A stretch of 27,210 nt of DNA from CAVVDT01 sp964568825 (GCA_964568825.1 CAZMSA010000025.1:1-27210); one strand, 5' to 3'. Positions 15,453-24,527 are shown, numbered from the stretch's first letter. Notes: generated from the letters alone by a model not told the origin. Made by a program: numbers and translations.

Positions 15453-17060
15453 GTGAAACTGTCTCATGTCGTGCTTTTGATGCTCGCTGCGCTGCTCCTG
15501 GCGGCGCCGGCGTCGGCGGACAAGCGGGTGGCCCTGGTCATCGGCGATTCGAACTATGCAAACGCCGGTACCTTGAAGAACCCGGCCAACGATGCCCGCG
15601 ACATTGCCACCCGGCTCGGCAGCCTCGGCTTCAAGGTCATCCTCGGCATCGACCAGACCGCGAACCAGTTCACCGACCGCATGGCCGAATTCGCCGCCGC
15701 CGCCGACCATGCCGACGTGGCGCTGTTTTATTTCGCCGGCCACGGTCTGCAGTTCCAGAACACCAACTTCCTGGTGCCGGTGGATGCCCGCATCGACAAC
15801 CAGTTCCAGGTGCGCCAGCAGACGATCCCCCTCGACAGCGTCATCCAGTTGATGGAGGCGCGGGCCGAAAAGTCCCTGGTCTTCCTCGATGCCTGCCGCG
15901 ACAACCCGTTCGCCGAACGGCTGAAATCGAGCAACCGCTCCATCAGCCGCGGCCTGGCCAGGGTGGATATGCGCGCCCCGGAGACCCTGATCGCCTATGC
16001 CGCCGCCCCCGGCACGGTCGCCGCCGACGGCACTGGCCGCAACAGCCCGTTCGCTGCCGCGATGCTGAAATACATGTCCGAGCCGGGCGTCGAGATCGAG
16101 GTGATGCTGAAACGCGTCACCGCCTCGGTCCTTGAGGCCACCCATGATCAGCAGCGGCCCGAACGCCTGTCGCGCCTGACCTCGGAATTCTATTTCGACC
16201 CGCTCCCACGGGGCAAGCCGGCACCGGTGGTGAACCCTGCGCCGATTGTCCAGCCGGCGCCCCAGGCCAACCGTCTGGCACTGGCCGCCCAGATCTGGGA
16301 GGACGTCAAGACGTCTTCCAGCCCGCAGGTCCTCAACAGCTTCATCTCGACCTTTCCCGACACGGTCTTTGCCGCGCTGGCCCGCGAAAGGCTGGCTGCT
16401 CTGGAAAAGCCGTCGTATCCCGCTACCTGTGCCGCCGTGCGTGATGCCGCACCCGGCGAAGCACGCGACGGTGAGGCAACGCTGTTTGTCGGCGGCGATG
16501 CCCAAAAACCCTACAAGGTCTGGTGTGCCGGCATGGCAAGCGGCAAGCCGCTGGAATATCTCATTCTGGGGCCCGGCGCCGAGCACGGCAATTTTTCGAC
16601 CGTGGTGCATGGCGGCGCCTATGAAGGCGCGGGCGGCAAGGACATGATTGCCCGTTTCTCGCGCGTCCGCATCGACCCCAAGCGCCTGGCGATCCTTCCG
16701 GGTGATCTCAGCTTTGCCCAGGTCGACGGCAAGATCGACCAGACCTGTTGCTCTAACGGCGGCGTGCCGACCGGTACGCGCCGGCCGATCTATGCCGCTT
16801 ATGGTGTAGCCCTCGATTGTGACGGCCGTTCAGCGCAATACCGCGAGGCCACGGCCGGCATAGATCTCTCCGAAACGCCATTCCGGCTGGCAGCCGACAT
16901 GAAGTGGCAGGCCCCCGGGTTCTACCCGCGGGCAACGCCGCCGGCGCGATGGAACATCACCAGCAACGGCCGCCGGGCCTCGATGGTGGCACGCAGCGGC
17001 TATTGCGCAAGTATCGAACCCGTCGGCGGCATCATCAAACTCGACTACGTGGGACATTGA
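15453..17060 (+). CDS. Exported caspase-like (peptidase C14) protein with C-terminal GON-like domain
   Basis: A 535-residue protein starting at GTG, with a signal peptide (residues 1-22, ASA before DKR). Residues 23-250 form a caspase/orthocaspase domain: VALVIGDSNY, LKNPANDA, catalytic H97 in FAGHGLQ and C148 in FLDACRDNPF. A proline-rich linker (251-271) and a helical segment (274-318) follow. Residues 324-533 resemble the GON domain of ADAMTS9/GON-1: DGEATLF, CAGM, PLEYLIL, NFS, FSRVRID, then DCDG and IDLSETPF in family order. The activity would be cleavage after Arg/Lys or Asp in the periplasm or outside the cell; substrate unknown. It stands alone, after panB and before a CueR-like gene. 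GTG is chosen because it starts the signal peptide; the ribosome-binding site is weak. The caspase call is secure, the GON call likely. Confidence 0.88.
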   Translation: MKLSHVVLLMLAALLLAAPASADKRVALVIGDSNYANAGTLKNPANDARDIATRLGSLGFKVILGIDQTANQFTDRMAEFAAAADHADVALFYFAGHGLQFQNTNFLVPVDARIDNQFQVRQQTIPLDSVIQLMEARAEKSLVFLDACRDNPFAERLKSSNRSISRGLARVDMRAPETLIAYAAAPGTVAADGTGRNSPFAAAMLKYMSEPGVEIEVMLKRVTASVLEATHDQQRPERLSRLTSEFYFDPLPRGKPAPVVNPAPIVQPAPQANRLALAAQIWEDVKTSSSPQVLNSFISTFPDTVFAALARERLAALEKPSYPATCAAVRDAAPGEARDGEATLFVGGDAQKPYKVWCAGMASGKPLEYLILGPGAEHGNFSTVVHGGAYEGAGGKDMIARFSRVRIDPKRLAILPGDLSFAQVDGKIDQTCCSNGGVPTGTRRPIYAAYGVALDCDGRSAQYREATAGIDLSETPFRLAADMKWQAPGFYPRATPPARWNITSNGRRASMVARSGYCASIEPVGGIIKLDYVGH

Positions 17061-17115
17061 GCGGCTTTGGCTTTATTGCCCCGTCCGCCTATCTATGGGC
17101 AAGGAGGTTGCCGGC

Positions 17116-17514
17116 ATGAACATTTCCCAAGCCGCGGCGGGCAGTGGCCTGCCGCCCAAGACGATCCGTTATTATGAATCGATCGGCCTGCTGCAGCCGG
17201 CCCGTCGGTCCAACGGCTACCGTGCCTACGGCGAAGATGATGTCCAGCGTCTGCGCTTCGTGCAACGCGCCCGCTCGCTGGGTTTTTCGGTGGAGGATTG
17301 CCGCACGCTGCTGTCGCTCTACGGCAATGACGGTCGTGCCAGCGCGGAGGTCAAAAAGCTCGCCGTCCGCCATCTGGACGCCATTCGCGGCAAGATCGCC
17401 GAGCTGCGCAGTCTGGAGAAGACGCTGGGGGCGCTGGTCGAGGCTTGCCACGGCGACAACCTGCCTGATTGCCCGATCCTTGACGAACTGGCCGAGGAAG
17501 GGCACAAGCGGTAG
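17116..17514 (+). CDS. cueR: MerR-family copper-responsive regulator, CueR-like
   Basis: A 132-residue MerR-type activator. The helix-turn-helix (about residues 2-40) has the standard PPKTIRYYESIGLL and NGYRAY sequences, followed by a dimerisation helix. Near the C-terminus C111 and C119 form the C-x7-C metal loop (CHGDNLPDC) characteristic of Cu(I)/Ag(I)-sensing CueR. AAGGAGG lies eight bases before the ATG at 17116, which sets the start over an upstream in-frame ATG at 17095. TTGGCT (17067) and TATCTA (17090) with 17 bases between could be its promoter, though this leaves a very short leader. No copper exporter or CueR-type dyad operator was seen in the window. Confidence 0.88.
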   Translation: MNISQAAAGSGLPPKTIRYYESIGLLQPARRSNGYRAYGEDDVQRLRFVQRARSLGFSVEDCRTLLSLYGNDGRASAEVKKLAVRHLDAIRGKIAELRSLEKTLGALVEACHGDNLPDCPILDELAEEGHKR

Positions 17515-17553
17515 TGCGGTTCAAGCATGGACCTGTCGCCTCGATCCGACAAA

Positions 17554-17582
17554 TTGCCTTGATTTGAACACCGCGATAAATT
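17554..17582 (+). promoter_or_regulatory. Candidate promoter of the yfgM-like/bamB/der group
   Basis: TTGCCT at 17554-17559 and TAAATT at 17577-17582 are separated by 17 bases. Transcription would begin near 17589, about 67 bases before the GTG at 17656. It lies in the 141-base gap after the cueR-like gene. Confidence 0.45.
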
Positions 17583-17655
17583 AGGCGCGTCCGGCAGCAG
17601 TCTGGACAGGATCGGCGGGCCGTCCAGGCACAGCGGCAATCAGCGGAGATTTCAG

Positions 17656-18333
17656 GTGAGCGAAGAGTCGCTATTTCGCGAAGTTGACGAAGAAGTCCGT
17701 CGCGAACAGCTGGGCAAGATCTGGCAACGTTACAGGTATGTGTTCATCGGTGTGAGCATCGGTATCGTGCTGGCGGTTGCCGGCATCAAGGGCTGGCAAT
17801 ACTGGCAGCGGACGCAAGCCGAAAGAGCCGGCGCCAAATACTTCACCGCCGTCAGTCTCGAGGACTCGAAAAAGACCGACGCCGCCCTGTCCGCTTTCGA
17901 GTCGATCGCCAAGGGCGCGCATGGCGGCTACGCCATACTGGCCCGCTTCCGGGTGGCCGCCGCGCTGTCGGGCGAGGGCAAGCAGGCCGAGGCGGTCAAG
18001 GCCTATGACGCGCTGGCCGCGGATTCGAGCCTTGATCAGGCCCTGCGCGATGTGGCGCGGGTGCGCGCTGCCTACCTGCTCGTCAACAAGGCGAGCCCCT
18101 CGGCGCTTTCCAAACGCCTGAGCGGTCTCGATGCCGCCACCAACCCCTGGCGCGCCGACGTCAACGAGATCGTGGCCCTGGCCTCCTACCGCACTGGTGA
18201 TTATGCCGATGCCGACCGTCGCATGAACGAGATCATGCTCGATCCGCATCTGTCAGCCGCGGCCCGCCAGCGCGCCCGCATCTTCCTGCAGGTCCTGCAA
18301 CCGCTGATCGCCAAACCATCGGGGGCTCGGTAA
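17656..18333 (+). CDS. YfgM-like membrane-anchored TPR protein
   Basis: A 225-residue protein with a short cytoplasmic N-terminus (EEVRREQLGKIWQRY), one membrane helix at about 29-46, and a helical TPR-like periplasmic part. This is the layout of YfgM, which associates with the SecYEG translocon and periplasmic chaperones in E. coli. The genetic position directly before bamB and der is the same as in E. coli, and is the strongest support for the assignment. It starts with GTG; GGAG lies about seven bases upstream. The gap to bamB is six bases, so co-transcription is expected. Confidence 0.85.
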   Translation: MSEESLFREVDEEVRREQLGKIWQRYRYVFIGVSIGIVLAVAGIKGWQYWQRTQAERAGAKYFTAVSLEDSKKTDAALSAFESIAKGAHGGYAILARFRVAAALSGEGKQAEAVKAYDALAADSSLDQALRDVARVRAAYLLVNKASPSALSKRLSGLDAATNPWRADVNEIVALASYRTGDYADADRRMNEIMLDPHLSAAARQRARIFLQVLQPLIAKPSGAR

Positions 18334-18339
18334 ACGGCC

Positions 18340-19680
18340 ATGCTCGACCTCAATATCGCTCGACCCGGCCGCCACATGGTTCGCAGGCTTGTCGTCTGCC
18401 TGGTGCTCTCCGGCCTGCTCGGCGCCTGCGCGTCGGGGGAAAGGCTGATCGAGAAGTTCACGGGCAACAATAATCCGAAGTTCGCCGGCGTGCGCGAGGA
18501 CGTACTCAAGCCCGGAGTGGCCGCCCGACCGAAGCTTGCCACGGCACCAGTGGTGGTACCGGCCGCCATTACCAACCAGAGCTGGGCGCAACCCGGCGGC
18601 GTGCCATCCAACGTCATGGAGAACCTGTCGCTCAACATCAGCCTCAAGCAGGTGTTCTCGGTCAATGCCGGGCAAGGCTCCGACAGCGATGGCCGCTTGA
18701 CCTCCACGCCGATCGTCGTCGGCGGACGCATCTACGTGCTCGACAGCGTAGCCAAGGTGAGAGCCTTCTCCGCCGACAACGGCGCCCTTTTGTGGACCAC
18801 CTCGCTGGTGCCCGCGGGACGTGACGGCGACGGCGCCTTTGGCGGCGGACTGGCCTCCGACGGCGCCCGCATCTATGCCACCACGGCGTTCGGCGAGGCG
18901 CTGGCCCTGGATGCCGGCAAGGGGACCATCATCTGGCGCAAGAGCTTCGACGGCCCGATACGCGGTGCTCCCACGGTCGCCGACGGTCGCATGTTCTTCG
19001 TCACCATCACCAATGAGGTCGATGCGGTCTCCACCGCCGACGGCTCGTCCCTGTGGCAGTATCAGGGAACCGGTGAAAGCGCCTCCATCCTCGAAAGCTC
19101 CAGCCCGGCGGTGGCGGGCAACGTCGTCATCATTCCGCATACCACCGGCGACATTGGCGCCTTCAACACCGCCGACGGACGCCTGTTGTGGTCCGAGGCG
19201 CTTGCGTCATCGGATCCCATCGCCGGCGCCGCCAACCTCAACGACGTTGCTGCCCGCCCGGTGATGGCCGATGGCGATGTCTATGCGGTGGCCCAGTCGG
19301 GCCGCCTGGCGGCGATTGTCGCCAAGACCGGGTCGCAGATCTGGGGCCAGGACATTTCCGGCAACCAGACACCCTGGGTGGCCGGGGACTACGTCTTCAT
19401 GATCTCCGGGCGCAGGAACCTGGTGGCCGTAGAGCGCAAGACCGGCGGCGTCCGCTGGATCTCCGAGCTGCCCGGCAAGACCGTATGGTCCGGCCCGGTC
19501 ATGGGCGGCGGCCGTCTGATCGTCGTCAGTGCCGAGGGAGCGCTTGCCAACATTTCGCCGCAGACCGGCAAGTTGATGAGTACCGTGGACCTCGGCACTG
19601 GCGTCTATATTGCCCCGGTCATCGCCAACGGCATGATTTATGTTCTGGCCGACGACGCAACGCTGATCGCATTGCGTTGA
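18340..19680 (+). CDS. bamB: Outer-membrane assembly lipoprotein BamB (PQQ-like beta-propeller)
   Basis: A 446-residue lipoprotein. The lipobox LLGAC gives C30 as the acylated residue, after a hydrophobic run beginning MVRRLVVCLVL. The body contains repeated blades of PQQ-like type, such as GRIYVLDSVAKVRAFSADNG, ALDAGKGTIIWRK and AVSTADGSSLWQY, as expected for an eight-bladed propeller. BamB helps the BamA complex insert beta-barrel proteins. Two starts are possible: ATG at 18340, or ATG at 18376, which would leave a more typical signal peptide; neither has a clear ribosome-binding site. It is longer than E. coli BamB (about 390), partly due to the N-terminal region before the propeller. der follows after 26 bases. 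Confidence 0.93.
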   Translation: MLDLNIARPGRHMVRRLVVCLVLSGLLGACASGERLIEKFTGNNNPKFAGVREDVLKPGVAARPKLATAPVVVPAAITNQSWAQPGGVPSNVMENLSLNISLKQVFSVNAGQGSDSDGRLTSTPIVVGGRIYVLDSVAKVRAFSADNGALLWTTSLVPAGRDGDGAFGGGLASDGARIYATTAFGEALALDAGKGTIIWRKSFDGPIRGAPTVADGRMFFVTITNEVDAVSTADGSSLWQYQGTGESASILESSSPAVAGNVVIIPHTTGDIGAFNTADGRLLWSEALASSDPIAGAANLNDVAARPVMADGDVYAVAQSGRLAAIVAKTGSQIWGQDISGNQTPWVAGDYVFMISGRRNLVAVERKTGGVRWISELPGKTVWSGPVMGGGRLIVVSAEGALANISPQTGKLMSTVDLGTGVYIAPVIANGMIYVLADDATLIALR

Positions 19681-19706
19681 AGACCCGGTCCCGAGGGTCT
19701 CGCATA

Positions 19707-21083
19707 ATGGCGAAGCTGGCTATTGTCGGTCGCCCCAATGTGGGCAAGTCGACGCTGTTCAACCGCCTCGCCGGGCGCCGCCTCGCCCTGGTCGATGACC
19801 GCCCCGGCGTCACCCGCGACCGGCGCGAGGGCGATGCGACGCTAGGCGGGCTCGAGTTTCGCATCATCGATACCGCGGGGCTCGACGAGGCCCAATCGGG
19901 CAGTCTCGAAGCGCGCATGAGCGCCCAGACCGAGCGTGCCATCGCCGAGGCCGACGCCTGTCTTTTCATGATCGATTCGCGCGCCGGCATCACCCCCCTC
20001 GATCGCCATTTCGCTGAACTGGTGCGGCGCTCCGGCAAGCCGGTGATCCTGGTTGCCAACAAGGCCGAAGGCGGCGCCGGCGAACCCGGACGCTACGAGG
20101 CCTACGGGCTGGGGCTGGGCGAGCCGGTGGCCCTGTCGGCCGAACACGGCGAGGGCCTGGGCGCTCTCTATGACCGTTTGGAGGAAGTCATTGCCACCAC
20201 TGCCACAGCGGATGAAGCCGGCGATGAAGGCGACGTCGAGGGCGATGCGGCCGACGACGAGCCGGCGCATCCGCTGCGCTTGGCTATTCTCGGCCGCCCA
20301 AACGCCGGAAAGTCGACCCTGGTCAACGCCCTTGTCGGCGAGGAACGCATGCTGACCGGCCCCGAGGCCGGCATCACCCGCGACGCCATTGCGCTGCAGT
20401 GGGCGTGGAAGGGCCGCGCGGTCACCTTGTGGGATACCGCCGGCCTGAGGAAGAAGTCGCGCATCAACGAGAAGCTGGAAAAGCTGGCTGTCGGCGATGC
20501 CTTGCGGGCGGTGCGTTTCGCCGAGGTGGTGGTGCTGGTGCTGGATGCCGCCCAGGCATTGGAAAAGCAGGACCTGCAACTGGCCGACCATGCGGCGCGG
20601 GAAGGCCGTGCCGTCGTCATCGCCGTCAACAAGTGGGACGCCGTCGACGACCGCACCGCCGCCCGCCGCGCTATCGAGGAGTCGATTGCGACCCATCTGC
20701 CGCAGATTTCCGGCGTCCCCGTGGTCTATGTCTCCGGCCTGACGGGGGCCGGCCTGAACGGGCTCATGACCGCCGTCTTCAAGTGCTACGAGACCTGGAA
20801 CCGGCGGGTACCGACCAGCCAGATGAGCCGTTGGCTCGAAGCGATGGTCGAACGCCATCCGCCGCCGGCCCCCAGCGGCCGCCGCATCCGCCTGCGCTAC
20901 ATGACGCAAGCCTCCGCTCGCCCGCCGACCTTTGCCATATTCGGTTCACGCGTCGATGCCTTGCCTGAATCCTACAAGCGCTATCTGGTGCATGGCCTGC
21001 GTGAGGACTTCGATTTACCGGGTGTGCCCATCCGCCTGCACGTGCGGGCCGGCAAGAATCCTTATGTACGCGCCGGCCAATAG
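19707..21083 (+). CDS. der: Ribosome biogenesis GTPase Der (EngA)
   Basis: A 458-residue double GTPase needed for 50S ribosomal subunit maturation. The first G domain has GRPNVGKST near residue 8 and DTAGLDE; the second has GRPNAGKST, DTAGLRKKS and NKWD. Between them is an acidic linker rich in Asp and Glu (about residues 170-188). The first domain's G4 motif reads NKAE rather than NKAD or NKVD, a mild variation. The C-terminal KH-like domain ends in GKNPYVRAGQ. The ATG at 19707 has GAGGG about nine bases upstream. It is last in the yfgM-like/bamB/der group. Confidence 0.97.
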   Translation: MAKLAIVGRPNVGKSTLFNRLAGRRLALVDDRPGVTRDRREGDATLGGLEFRIIDTAGLDEAQSGSLEARMSAQTERAIAEADACLFMIDSRAGITPLDRHFAELVRRSGKPVILVANKAEGGAGEPGRYEAYGLGLGEPVALSAEHGEGLGALYDRLEEVIATTATADEAGDEGDVEGDAADDEPAHPLRLAILGRPNAGKSTLVNALVGEERMLTGPEAGITRDAIALQWAWKGRAVTLWDTAGLRKKSRINEKLEKLAVGDALRAVRFAEVVVLVLDAAQALEKQDLQLADHAAREGRAVVIAVNKWDAVDDRTAARRAIEESIATHLPQISGVPVVYVSGLTGAGLNGLMTAVFKCYETWNRRVPTSQMSRWLEAMVERHPPPAPSGRRIRLRYMTQASARPPTFAIFGSRVDALPESYKRYLVHGLREDFDLPGVPIRLHVRAGKNPYVRAGQ

Positions 21084-21216
21084 CTAAAATTGTAATGGTT
21101 CGGCTAACCAGCCGTTCACCAGCGCAACGGATTTGCGGGGATCGACGGGCGCTTGCCACGATGATGCCCGGTCATGCGTGTTAGCTCTCTTCCACGGACG
21201 GCGGGGAGAGCATGTG

Positions 21217-22296
21217 GTGGCAACGCTGGTAGACCGCTCTGGTCGCAATTTTCACGTCCTGGCCGTCATGTCGGTGCTGGCGCTGATCCTGACGGCGGGC
21301 CTGACCGCGACCGTCACTGTCATTGCAACCGCGCACCGCCTCGACGAGCAGGCGCTGCAGCGCCAGTACCATGTGCTGGCCGCCAGCCTTTCCGACCTGC
21401 AGCATTCCGCCAACGTCGACACCATCATCGCCTCGGCCCGCCGCCTTGGCCTCAACGATCTTGCCTGGATCGCAGCCGGCACAAAGGCTTCACTGCCTGC
21501 CAGCATCGAGGTGAAGGCATCGGGACAGCGGCCCGCCGGCCGTCTTGCGTGGTTGCCCGATCGCCCCGGTGCCCGCTTTCTGGCCGCCGCGCGCCCCGGC
21601 TTTGCCGCTGCCGGCGGCCTCTTCATGCTGTTTGCCTTTTCGGCCTTGTGGATGACCCGCACCGGCATGCAACGCATCGCCGACGAGCGGGCGCGAGCCG
21701 AGAAGCTCGCCAATTCCGATCACCTCACCGGCCTGCCCAATCGGCGCATCTACAACATCCGCATGACTGAACTGCTTGCCGCCCTGAAGGCGGGCAGGGT
21801 CAAGGGGTTTGCCCTTCTGGCCATCGATCTCGATCACTTCAAGGCGCTCAACGACCGCCTCGGCCATGCCGCCGGCGACCAGGCATTGGCGGAGGTGGCG
21901 CGCCGCCTGAAGGCGGTGGCGCCGGGCTCAGCGACGCTCACCCGCCTCGGCGGCGATGAATTCGCCCTTCTGGTCCCGGCCTGCGGTCCCAATGCAGCGC
22001 TCACGCTTGCTTTGCGTCTTTGCGCCAGCGTCAGCGAGCCCTACCCCATGGCCGCTGGCATGGCCGCCAACCTCGGCGCCTCGATCGGCATCGCCTGCGC
22101 CCCCGTTCACGGCACGCTGGAAGACGACATCATCCGCTGCGCCGACTTCGCTCTCTATGAAGTGAAGGAGAGCGGCCGCTCGTTTGCCCTGCTGTTCGAG
22201 CCGTCCATGGAGGCCCGCGCCACCTTGCGCGCCATGCGCGGTCGCGCCGAACCTTCACTGTCGACCTCGAGGCGCCGATCGACTATTGCTCGCTGA
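21217..22296 (+). CDS. Membrane-bound GGDEF diguanylate cyclase
   Basis: A 359-residue protein with one membrane helix at about 12-38, a short periplasmic segment of roughly 90 residues, a second helix at about 128-147, and a cytoplasmic GGDEF domain. The active-site motif GGDEF at 245-249 is intact, as are DHLTGLPNRR and DLDHFKALND upstream. It should make cyclic-di-GMP. The inhibitory I-site RxxD, expected five residues before GGDEF, is absent. No EAL domain is present. The start is uncertain: GTG at 21214 or 21217 follows GGGGAG by five or eight bases. It lies between der and radA without an obvious promoter of its own. Confidence 0.9.
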   Translation: MATLVDRSGRNFHVLAVMSVLALILTAGLTATVTVIATAHRLDEQALQRQYHVLAASLSDLQHSANVDTIIASARRLGLNDLAWIAAGTKASLPASIEVKASGQRPAGRLAWLPDRPGARFLAAARPGFAAAGGLFMLFAFSALWMTRTGMQRIADERARAEKLANSDHLTGLPNRRIYNIRMTELLAALKAGRVKGFALLAIDLDHFKALNDRLGHAAGDQALAEVARRLKAVAPGSATLTRLGGDEFALLVPACGPNAALTLALRLCASVSEPYPMAAGMAANLGASIGIACAPVHGTLEDDIIRCADFALYEVKESGRSFALLFEPSMEARATLRAMRGRAEPSLSTSRRRSTIAR

Positions 22297-22321
22297 CCGG
22301 TTCTCGACAGGTGAAGGATCC

Positions 22322-23692
22322 ATGGCAAAACCACAAACCCGCTTCGTCTGCCAGGCCTGCGGTGCCGTCGCCCCGCGCTGGTCGGGCAAGTGCGAGGCGT
22401 GCGGGGAATGGAACTCGATCATCGAGGAGGCCCCCGTCCAGCCGGTCGCCGGCGCCGGCGGCAAGCCGCAACCCAAGGGCCGAGCCGGCCACCTCGTCGG
22501 CCTCAAGGGCGACGAACCGGCCCCGCCGCGCATCCTGTCAGGGATGGCCGAATTCGACCGGGTTACCGGCGGCGGACTAGTGCCGGGCTCGGGCGTCCTC
22601 ATCGGCGGCGATCCCGGCATCGGCAAGTCGACGCTGCTGATCCAGGTTCTCGCCGGGCTGGCGAGGGCCGGCCACCGGGTGGTCTACGTCTCGGGCGAGG
22701 AAGCCATCGCCCAGGTGCGCCTCAGGGCCGAACGTCTGGGACTTGGCGATGCACCGGTCCTGCTTGCCACCTTGACCAGCGTCCCCGACATCCTGGCCAC
22801 CATCACCGAGGACGGCCTGCCGCTGGTCACCGTCATCGATTCGATCCAGACCCTGTGGACGCCGGTCATCGAAGCCGCTCCCGGCACCGTGTCGCAGTTG
22901 CGCGCCGGCGCCGAAGCGCTCATCCGCTTCGCCAAGCAGAAAGGCGCATGCGTCCTGCTGGTCGGCCACGTCACCAAGGACGGCCAGATCGCCGGCCCAA
23001 AGGTGATCGAGCATATGGTCGACACGGTCTTGTATTTCGAGGGCGATCCCGGCCACCAGTTCCGCATCCTGCGCGCCGTCAAGAACCGCTTCGGCCCGAC
23101 CGACGAGATCGGGGTGTTCGAGATGTCCGATCGCGGCCTCTCGGAGGTCGCCAATCCCTCGCGCCTGTTCATGGGTTCGGGCCAGGCAACACCGGGGGCG
23201 GCGGTGTTTGCCGGGGTGGAGGGCACCCGGCCGCTGCTGATGGAAGTGCAGGCGCTGGTTTCGCCCTCCAGCCTCGGCACCCCGCGCCGCGCCGTGGTGG
23301 GCTGGGACCAGAATCGCCTGGCCATGGTGCTGGCGGTGCTCGAGACCCATGCCGGGGTGCGAATCGGTGCCAACGATGTCTATCTCAACGTCGCCGGCGG
23401 CCTCAGGGTCAAGGAACCGGCCGCCGATCTGGCGGTGGCGGCGGCGCTCATCTCCTCGCTCAGCGGCCGCGCCCTGCCGGGCGACCTGGTGCTGTTTGGC
23501 GAAATTTCCCTGTCGGGGGCGCTCAGGCCGGTTTCGCTCTCCGACCAGCGCCTGCGCGAAGCCCACAAACTCGGCATGAAGACCGTCGTCACCGCAACGG
23601 GTGCCGAACTCTCCGATCTCCGCGGCCTTGAGGTGCGCCGTCTCGACGATCTGGCGCGCCTGGCGGCGTGGATAGCCTCGTTCTCGACCTGA
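22322..23692 (+). CDS. radA: DNA repair protein RadA
   Basis: A 456-residue RecA-like branch-migration ATPase. The N-terminal zinc finger has C10, C13, C24 and C27. Walker A is GGDPGIGKST at 95-104. The RadA-specific KNRFG motif lies at about residue 258. The C-terminal Lon-protease-like domain (from about residue 290) includes DVYLNVAGGLRVKEPAADLA but is not expected to be proteolytic. RadA promotes processing of recombination intermediates. The ATG at 22322 has AAGGA a few bases upstream; the reading frame before it overlaps the diguanylate cyclase gene and is not coding. Confidence 0.97.
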   Translation: MAKPQTRFVCQACGAVAPRWSGKCEACGEWNSIIEEAPVQPVAGAGGKPQPKGRAGHLVGLKGDEPAPPRILSGMAEFDRVTGGGLVPGSGVLIGGDPGIGKSTLLIQVLAGLARAGHRVVYVSGEEAIAQVRLRAERLGLGDAPVLLATLTSVPDILATITEDGLPLVTVIDSIQTLWTPVIEAAPGTVSQLRAGAEALIRFAKQKGACVLLVGHVTKDGQIAGPKVIEHMVDTVLYFEGDPGHQFRILRAVKNRFGPTDEIGVFEMSDRGLSEVANPSRLFMGSGQATPGAAVFAGVEGTRPLLMEVQALVSPSSLGTPRRAVVGWDQNRLAMVLAVLETHAGVRIGANDVYLNVAGGLRVKEPAADLAVAAALISSLSGRALPGDLVLFGEISLSGALRPVSLSDQRLREAHKLGMKTVVTATGAELSDLRGLEVRRLDDLARLAAWIASFST

Positions 23693-23722
23693 CGGGCGAC
23701 GAACCGCCCCCTTGCTTTTCCT

Positions 23723-23751
23723 GTGACACCACCGCAAAACCTTCCTATATA
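23723..23751 (+). promoter_or_regulatory. Promoter upstream of cvpA-purF
   Basis: GTGACA at 23723-23728 is followed after 17 bases by TATATA at 23746-23751. Five of six bases fit the -35 consensus. Transcription would begin near 23758, leaving a leader of about 80 bases before cvpA. Confidence 0.55.
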
Positions 23752-23839
23752 GAGCCGCGATGCGTGCCGGGACCGGCGACCTTTGAACCCCGGCCCCCAG
23801 CGAGTTCCGTGCTCAGTTCGGCAGGAGGCCATCCATCCC

Positions 23840-24526
23840 ATGCCTTTCCAGCTATTCGATGTGATCCTCGGCGGCGTCATGCTGGTGTCAGCCTTGCTGG
23901 CATTGATGCGCGGCTTCACCCGCGAAGTGCTGTCGCTCATCGCCTGGGGCCTGGCGACGCTGGCGGCGGCGGGGGCGTTCTATTCCGCCGACATGCACAG
24001 GTTTGCCCTGCAATACGTGCAGCCCGAGGCGCTGGCGGTGGCGGTGAGTTGCGGGGTCGTCTTCCTCGTCGTGCTGATCGTGGTGTCGCTGATCACCGTC
24101 AAGATCGCCGACATGATCCTCGATTCCTCCGCCGGCGGCTTCGATCGCACCCTCGGTTTCCTCTACGGCCTGGGCCGCGGCTTCCTCCTGGTCGTCGTCG
24201 CCTACATGTTCTATGCATGGCTGATCCCCCCCAACAAGCGCGAGGACTGGATCCGCAACGCCCGCTCGCTGCCGGCCATCGAGATGACCAAGACGTTCGT
24301 TGTGTCGCTGCTGCCGGCCAAGTTCGCCGGCACCTTGCAGGAATCCGCCGTCGGCAACATGGCGCCCGATCATACCCAGTCCGGCGACCAGACCGCCAAT
24401 CCGAACTACAAGAAGAGTGGCCAGCAGACGCTCGACAATCTCATCGAGAGTACCCAGCAGAACAAGGCATCCCAGCAGCCGGTACCCGACACCGGCACCC
24501 AGGACAACACCAACCAGCAGAACTGA
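23840..24526 (+). CDS. cvpA: CvpA-family inner-membrane protein
   Basis: A 228-residue protein. The first about 150 residues hold four membrane segments with family features such as the N-terminal FDVILGGVML, RGFTREVLSL and GFDRTLGFLYGLGRG. The last 50 residues are hydrophilic and rich in Gln and Asn (QQTLDNLIESTQQNKASQQP), probably disordered. CvpA was named for colicin V production and is linked to envelope stress tolerance; its biochemical role is not settled. AGGAGG at 23823-23828 lies 11 bases before the chosen ATG. purF starts one base after its stop, the classic cvpA-purF order. Confidence 0.92.
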   Translation: MPFQLFDVILGGVMLVSALLALMRGFTREVLSLIAWGLATLAAAGAFYSADMHRFALQYVQPEALAVAVSCGVVFLVVLIVVSLITVKIADMILDSSAGGFDRTLGFLYGLGRGFLLVVVAYMFYAWLIPPNKREDWIRNARSLPAIEMTKTFVVSLLPAKFAGTLQESAVGNMAPDHTQSGDQTANPNYKKSGQQTLDNLIESTQQNKASQQPVPDTGTQDNTNQQN

Positions 24527-24527
24527 C

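Noticed and set aside
21101..21114. CGGCT-AACC-AGCCG hairpin after der, considered as a terminator
   Set aside because: The stem has five pairs and is not followed by a T run, so termination cannot be claimed.
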